NCBI GenBank assembly: GCA_046294915.1
Contig: JBKBOE010000060.1
Span: 1 to 16,984, forward strand
DNA from: UBA2336 sp046294915
GTDB taxonomy: Bacteria; Bacteroidota; Bacteroidia; Cytophagales; Cyclobacteriaceae
Direction: 5' to 3'
DNA length: 16,984 nt
This document shows positions 14,087-16,984 of the stretch, piece by piece. Positions within the stretch are counted from its first letter, which is position 1. Every line of letters starts with the position of its first letter. The notes under the pieces are model-generated. The model ran no database searches. It saw only the letters and a program-made list of their open reading frames with translations, and was not told the DNA's origin. The position numbers and the translations under genes are program-made.

Positions 14087-16263
14087 TTTGTTGCGGACTG
14101 TACGGCAAGCGATGGCTCTGGATGACGGGCATAGCGCTCGAAAAATTCGATCACCCGAAGTAAATGATCCATCATTCTTCCCGGGTTGCCGCTGCGCGTC
14201 AGTTCATGCCCCTCTTTTGGATAGCGAATGTATTCCACCGGTTTGTTCAGAATTTTCAGGCTCTTGTACAGCATTTCCGATTGCGATACCCCGGTACGCA
14301 AATCCTGATCGCCATGAATGATCAACAGCGGTGTATTGATCCTGCTAACATAACTCATCGGGGAATTTGCATCCAGAATTTCTTTTACCCCTTCCTGCCA
14401 CGGGTAGCCAAACGCTGTTGGTATTAGTCGCCACGCATTTCCTTCGCCCATAAAAGTGGTAAGTTCATACACGCCCCGTTGCGCATTGGCCGCTTTAAAC
14501 CGGTTGTCGTGCGCTATAATCCAGGCTACCATGTAGCCGGCATAACTTCCTCCCTCTACAAACAGGTTGTTGCTGTCAATCCATTCATGGTTTTTCAAGG
14601 CTTCATCCAGCGAAGCGAGGATGTCGCCAGCAGGGCCTGTGCCCCAATCGCGGTAGTTGGCTTTTTTAAATGTATCGCCATACCCGCCACTGCCCCTCGG
14701 GTTACAATACACTACCCCATAGCCCCAGCTGTTTTCCAACTGGTATTCATGCCACATTGAAAACACGCCAGGTCCCCACATGGCAGCAGGCCCGCCATGA
14801 ATATTCAGAATGGCGGGATACTTTAATCCTTCCTTTCTTCCGGCAGGCTCCATAACCCAATACTGAATTCTGGTTCCGTCAGGGCGGCTAAACCAATACT
14901 CTTTCGGATAAACAAGGTGTTTGTCTTTCAGCCAGTCTTCATTAAGCCGGGTAAGTTGTTTATGGCTCTTGTCTTTAACGTTGTATAGATAAACTTCCCA
15001 CGGATTTTTTGTTTCTGTCAGCGCGTAAACGATCTTCTCACCAGCAAGATCAAAATCGTTAACACCGCTATCGTTACCGATAATTTTTTGAGGTGTACCT
15101 CCTTTGGCAGAAACTGAGTACAATACCACATCACCTTCCGTTTGTGCGGTGAAATAAATCGCTTTGCTGTCGGCCGACCACCGGGCCGGGCCCGCATCAC
15201 GATCAAGGGAGCTTGTTAACAACAGGGGTTTGCCCCCGGCAACCGCTACTATAGCCAGTTGAGATTGCATGGCGTGACGGTTCTGGGTATGGGAAGCATT
15301 GAAGGCAACCTGCGCACCATCCGGAGAATACACCGGATTGTTCAGCGAATAATTCTCCCACCGCAGAAATTCAGATGACTTTTTTGCTGCAACATCGATC
15401 ACCCACAAATCGCCATCTTGCTCGCGGTCCGGGTCAACAGTGTATATCCGTGAACGGCAAATTATTTTCTTTCCATCGGGTGACCAGGCAGGTGATTGAA
15501 AACTCTGGAAGCCGCTGGTCAGTTGTTCCGCTTTCGCTTCGGCAGTTGCATCTTGCACAAAAATGTGGGTAAAATTCCGAATGGGCTGAAGGCTTAACTC
15601 GCCCTGAAAATCCTGCCGGGTAAGTACTTTGGGGTTGCTCTCACTGGCATTCTTTGCAAGCCATGCACGTACTTCTTCCAGGGTTCCATCGGGGCTGTTC
15701 TTTATCTTCTTGCGCTCTTCGGGTTTCAGCTTTTTGAAATTCGGCTCATCGCCTGTAATCCGGCCTGGCCGCTCATCTTTCCAGGTAAGGTTCCCCTCTA
15801 TCGCATGGGCAGGAATGGAAGAGGTAAACATGATCTTCTTTCCATCGGGCGACCACACCGGGTTAGTTGCTCCAAATTCCGTTTTTGTTAGAGCATAGGC
15901 CTCGCCTCCGGTTAATGGCAATATCCACACCTGCGACTTATCCCCATCGGTGCGCACAAAAGCAACCTGCTTTCCATCGGGTGAAAATACAGGTTGGTTG
16001 TCGTTCCTGTCGCCAAAGGTTAATTGCCTGAACTCCTGCTTGCCGGTGAGATCAGCCACGTACAAATGACGGGTATAGTAATACTCATTATCATTTTTTA
16101 CTGCTTTGCGTGTTACTACCATAACGGCCCTGCTTCCATCAGCTGATACATCGATCTGATTAGCTGTCGCAATCTTCATCAGGTCGGAAGCCACAATGGG
16201 CTTTTTGGCCTGTCCGCAAAGCAGGAGCGGGAAAAGGAAAATGATGAGGGAGAGTCTTTTCAT
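14080..16263 (-). CDS. Exported S9-family prolyl oligopeptidase-like peptidase
   Basis: A 727-aa serine peptidase of the S9 (DPP/acylaminoacyl-peptidase) type. ATG 16263 gives a signal peptide (MKRLSLIIFLFPLLLCGQ); the ATG 17 codons upstream would add a non-signal leader. Residues 30 to about 450 form a beta-propeller with repeated SPDG/SADG turns (VFSPDGKQVAF, WSPDGKKIMF, YSPDGAQVAF). The alpha/beta-hydrolase domain carries the oxyanion-side HGGP, the nucleophile S573 in GGSYAG, acid D654 in HGDQDLR and base H686 in EGHEL. Such enzymes cut peptides from the N terminus in the periplasm, usually after proline or alanine; specificity is not predictable here. The elbow has alanine where SYGG is common, a tolerated variant. 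It lies 114 bp downstream of an M20 amidohydrolase on the same strand, which fits peptide scavenging. Confidence 0.93.
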   Translation of the reverse strand: MKRLSLIIFLFPLLLCGQAKKPIVASDLMKIATANQIDVSADGSRAVMVVTRKAVKNDNEYYYTRHLYVADLTGKQEFRQLTFGDRNDNQPVFSPDGKQVAFVRTDGDKSQVWILPLTGGEAYALTKTEFGATNPVWSPDGKKIMFTSSIPAHAIEGNLTWKDERPGRITGDEPNFKKLKPEERKKIKNSPDGTLEEVRAWLAKNASESNPKVLTRQDFQGELSLQPIRNFTHIFVQDATAEAKAEQLTSGFQSFQSPAWSPDGKKIICRSRIYTVDPDREQDGDLWVIDVAAKKSSEFLRWENYSLNNPVYSPDGAQVAFNASHTQNRHAMQSQLAIVAVAGGKPLLLTSSLDRDAGPARWSADSKAIYFTAQTEGDVVLYSVSAKGGTPQKIIGNDSGVNDFDLAGEKIVYALTETKNPWEVYLYNVKDKSHKQLTRLNEDWLKDKHLVYPKEYWFSRPDGTRIQYWVMEPAGRKEGLKYPAILNIHGGPAAMWGPGVFSMWHEYQLENSWGYGVVYCNPRGSGGYGDTFKKANYRDWGTGPAGDILASLDEALKNHEWIDSNNLFVEGGSYAGYMVAWIIAHDNRFKAANAQRGVYELTTFMGEGNAWRLIPTAFGYPWQEGVKEILDANSPMSYVSRINTPLLIIHGDQDLRTGVSQSEMLYKSLKILNKPVEYIRYPKEGHELTRSGNPGRMMDHLLRVIEFFERYARHPEPSLAVQSATNQ

Positions 16264-16377
16264 GGCATTAGGTTTCAGATAGCAATGTTGGAAAAAACGG
16301 AAGAAGTTCGCCACATCAATCTAACCATTGGCGAATACTCCCGTTAAGCGGTAGAGGAATTTTTCTGATTGACCCTG

Positions 16378-16984
16378 CTATTTCATAAACATATAATCCA
16401 GGGTTACCTGCAGCATCGCTTTCAGGCCGGTTATCAGGCCGCGTTCGTCAATCATAAAATCAGGGGTGTGGTGTGCGGGTACGGTTGCCGGATCCTGATC
16501 AGGCGGCATGGCCCCAACGAAAAAGAAAAACCCCGGAATTTTTTTCTGATAAAAAGCAAAATCCTCGGCACCGGTAATGGCGTTGATTTCGATGGTGTTT
16601 TCAACACCAGCCGCCTTCTGCAAACTGGGCACCATTTTGCGGGTTAGCTCCGGGTCATTAAACGTTACCGGTGTGCCACGCTGAATTTTTACTTCGGCTG
16701 TGGCACCTCCGCTCTCGGCAATATGGGTTGCCGTGTGTACAATTTTTTTGTGGATGGTGTTCTGCATAGCCGTATCGAGCGTGCGTATAGTTCCGGCAAG
16801 GAATGCTTCTTCGGGAATGATGTTTTCACGTATGCCCGATTGAAAACGACCCACCGTAATCACCGCGGCTTCTTTGGTTAATTCCGTTTGCCTGCTAATG
16901 ATGGTTTGCAGGCCCAGCACAATCTGCGATGAAATAACAATAGGGTCTATGCCCATCCAGGGTGCTGACCCGTGTGACTGCCTG
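16378..16984 (-). CDS. M20-family amidohydrolase/peptidase, 5' partial
   Basis: The gene runs off the right edge; about 202 C-terminal residues are visible, roughly half of the usual length. The frame continues upstream of the ATG at 16956, encoding RQSHGSAPW. This is the conserved start of the M20 dimerisation domain, whose histidine contacts the partner's active site. The dimerisation domain (DPIVISSQIV, then ENIIPEEAFLAGTIRTLD) is followed by the end of the catalytic domain. That part has GAEDFAFY and the metal-site PAHHTPDF motif, and the last residues are DYMFMK. These features place it with the IAA-amino acid hydrolase / N-acyl amino acid amidohydrolase branch. Such enzymes use two metal ions to hydrolyse N-acylated amino acids. 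The N-terminal half and any signal peptide are outside the window. Confidence 0.9.
   Translation of the reverse strand, partial: RQSHGSAPWMGIDPIVISSQIVLGLQTIISRQTELTKEAAVITVGRFQSGIRENIIPEEAFLAGTIRTLDTAMQNTIHKKIVHTATHIAESGGATAEVKIQRGTPVTFNDPELTRKMVPSLQKAAGVENTIEINAITGAEDFAFYQKKIPGFFFFVGAMPPDQDPATVPAHHTPDFMIDERGLITGLKAMLQVTLDYMFMK

Noticed and set aside
16307..16335. Inverted repeat TTCGCCA...TGGCGAA as a terminator for the M20 gene
   Set aside because: Only 7 bp of stem around a 15-base loop, with the T-run some distance away; too weak to annotate.

Overview
The window looks like chromosomal DNA of a Bacteroidota bacterium, most likely of the Cytophagales type. Four things point that way: a MurF-alanine racemase fusion, TonB receptors with an N-terminal carboxypeptidase-regulatory-like domain, a PD40-CRD-OmpA envelope protein, and promoter -7 boxes of the TAnnTTTG form with almost no Shine-Dalgarno sequences. 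G+C is about 50% by eye over most genes. The genus cannot be fixed from the sequence.

Layout, left to right. (1) 1-515: the 3' part of an A+T-rich VOC/PhnB-like gene, followed by a 130-bp imperfect palindrome that resembles an integron attC site. (2) 516-3289, minus strand: csaA then murF-alr, five bases apart; this operon joins a putative RNA chaperone to peptidoglycan precursor synthesis. (3) 3433-3762: a small secreted protein of unknown role. (4) 3831-6900: a TonB-dependent receptor and a probable surface lipoprotein, each preceded by the same palindrome (TGCAAC-N3-GTTGCA). I read these as a co-regulated outer-membrane uptake pair, probably for a metal. (5) 6943-7683, minus: a HisA-like isomerase that lacks the first catalytic aspartate. 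(6) 7782-9371: a PD40-CRD-OmpA protein resembling part of PorE, then a 74-aa basic protein. (7) 9722-12679, minus: a same-strand group of degP/htrA, a 57-aa small protein and ispH. The conserved N-terminal extension of ispH is open but has no standard start codon. (8) 12899-14086: an RlmI-type rRNA methyltransferase, transcribed divergently from degP. (9) 14080-16263, minus: an exported S9 peptidase whose 3' end overlaps the methyltransferase by seven bases. (10) 16378-end, minus: an M20 amidohydrolase running off the right edge.

Most of the window is core or housekeeping: cell wall, isoprenoids, envelope proteolysis and rRNA modification. The unusual parts are the cassette-like left end, the palindrome-controlled receptor/lipoprotein pair, the altered HisA-like active site and the odd ispH start. 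No tRNA, rRNA, CRISPR array or insertion sequence was seen. No gene-free stretch exceeds 300 bases; the longest, 12680-12898, is the divergent degP/methyltransferase promoter region.
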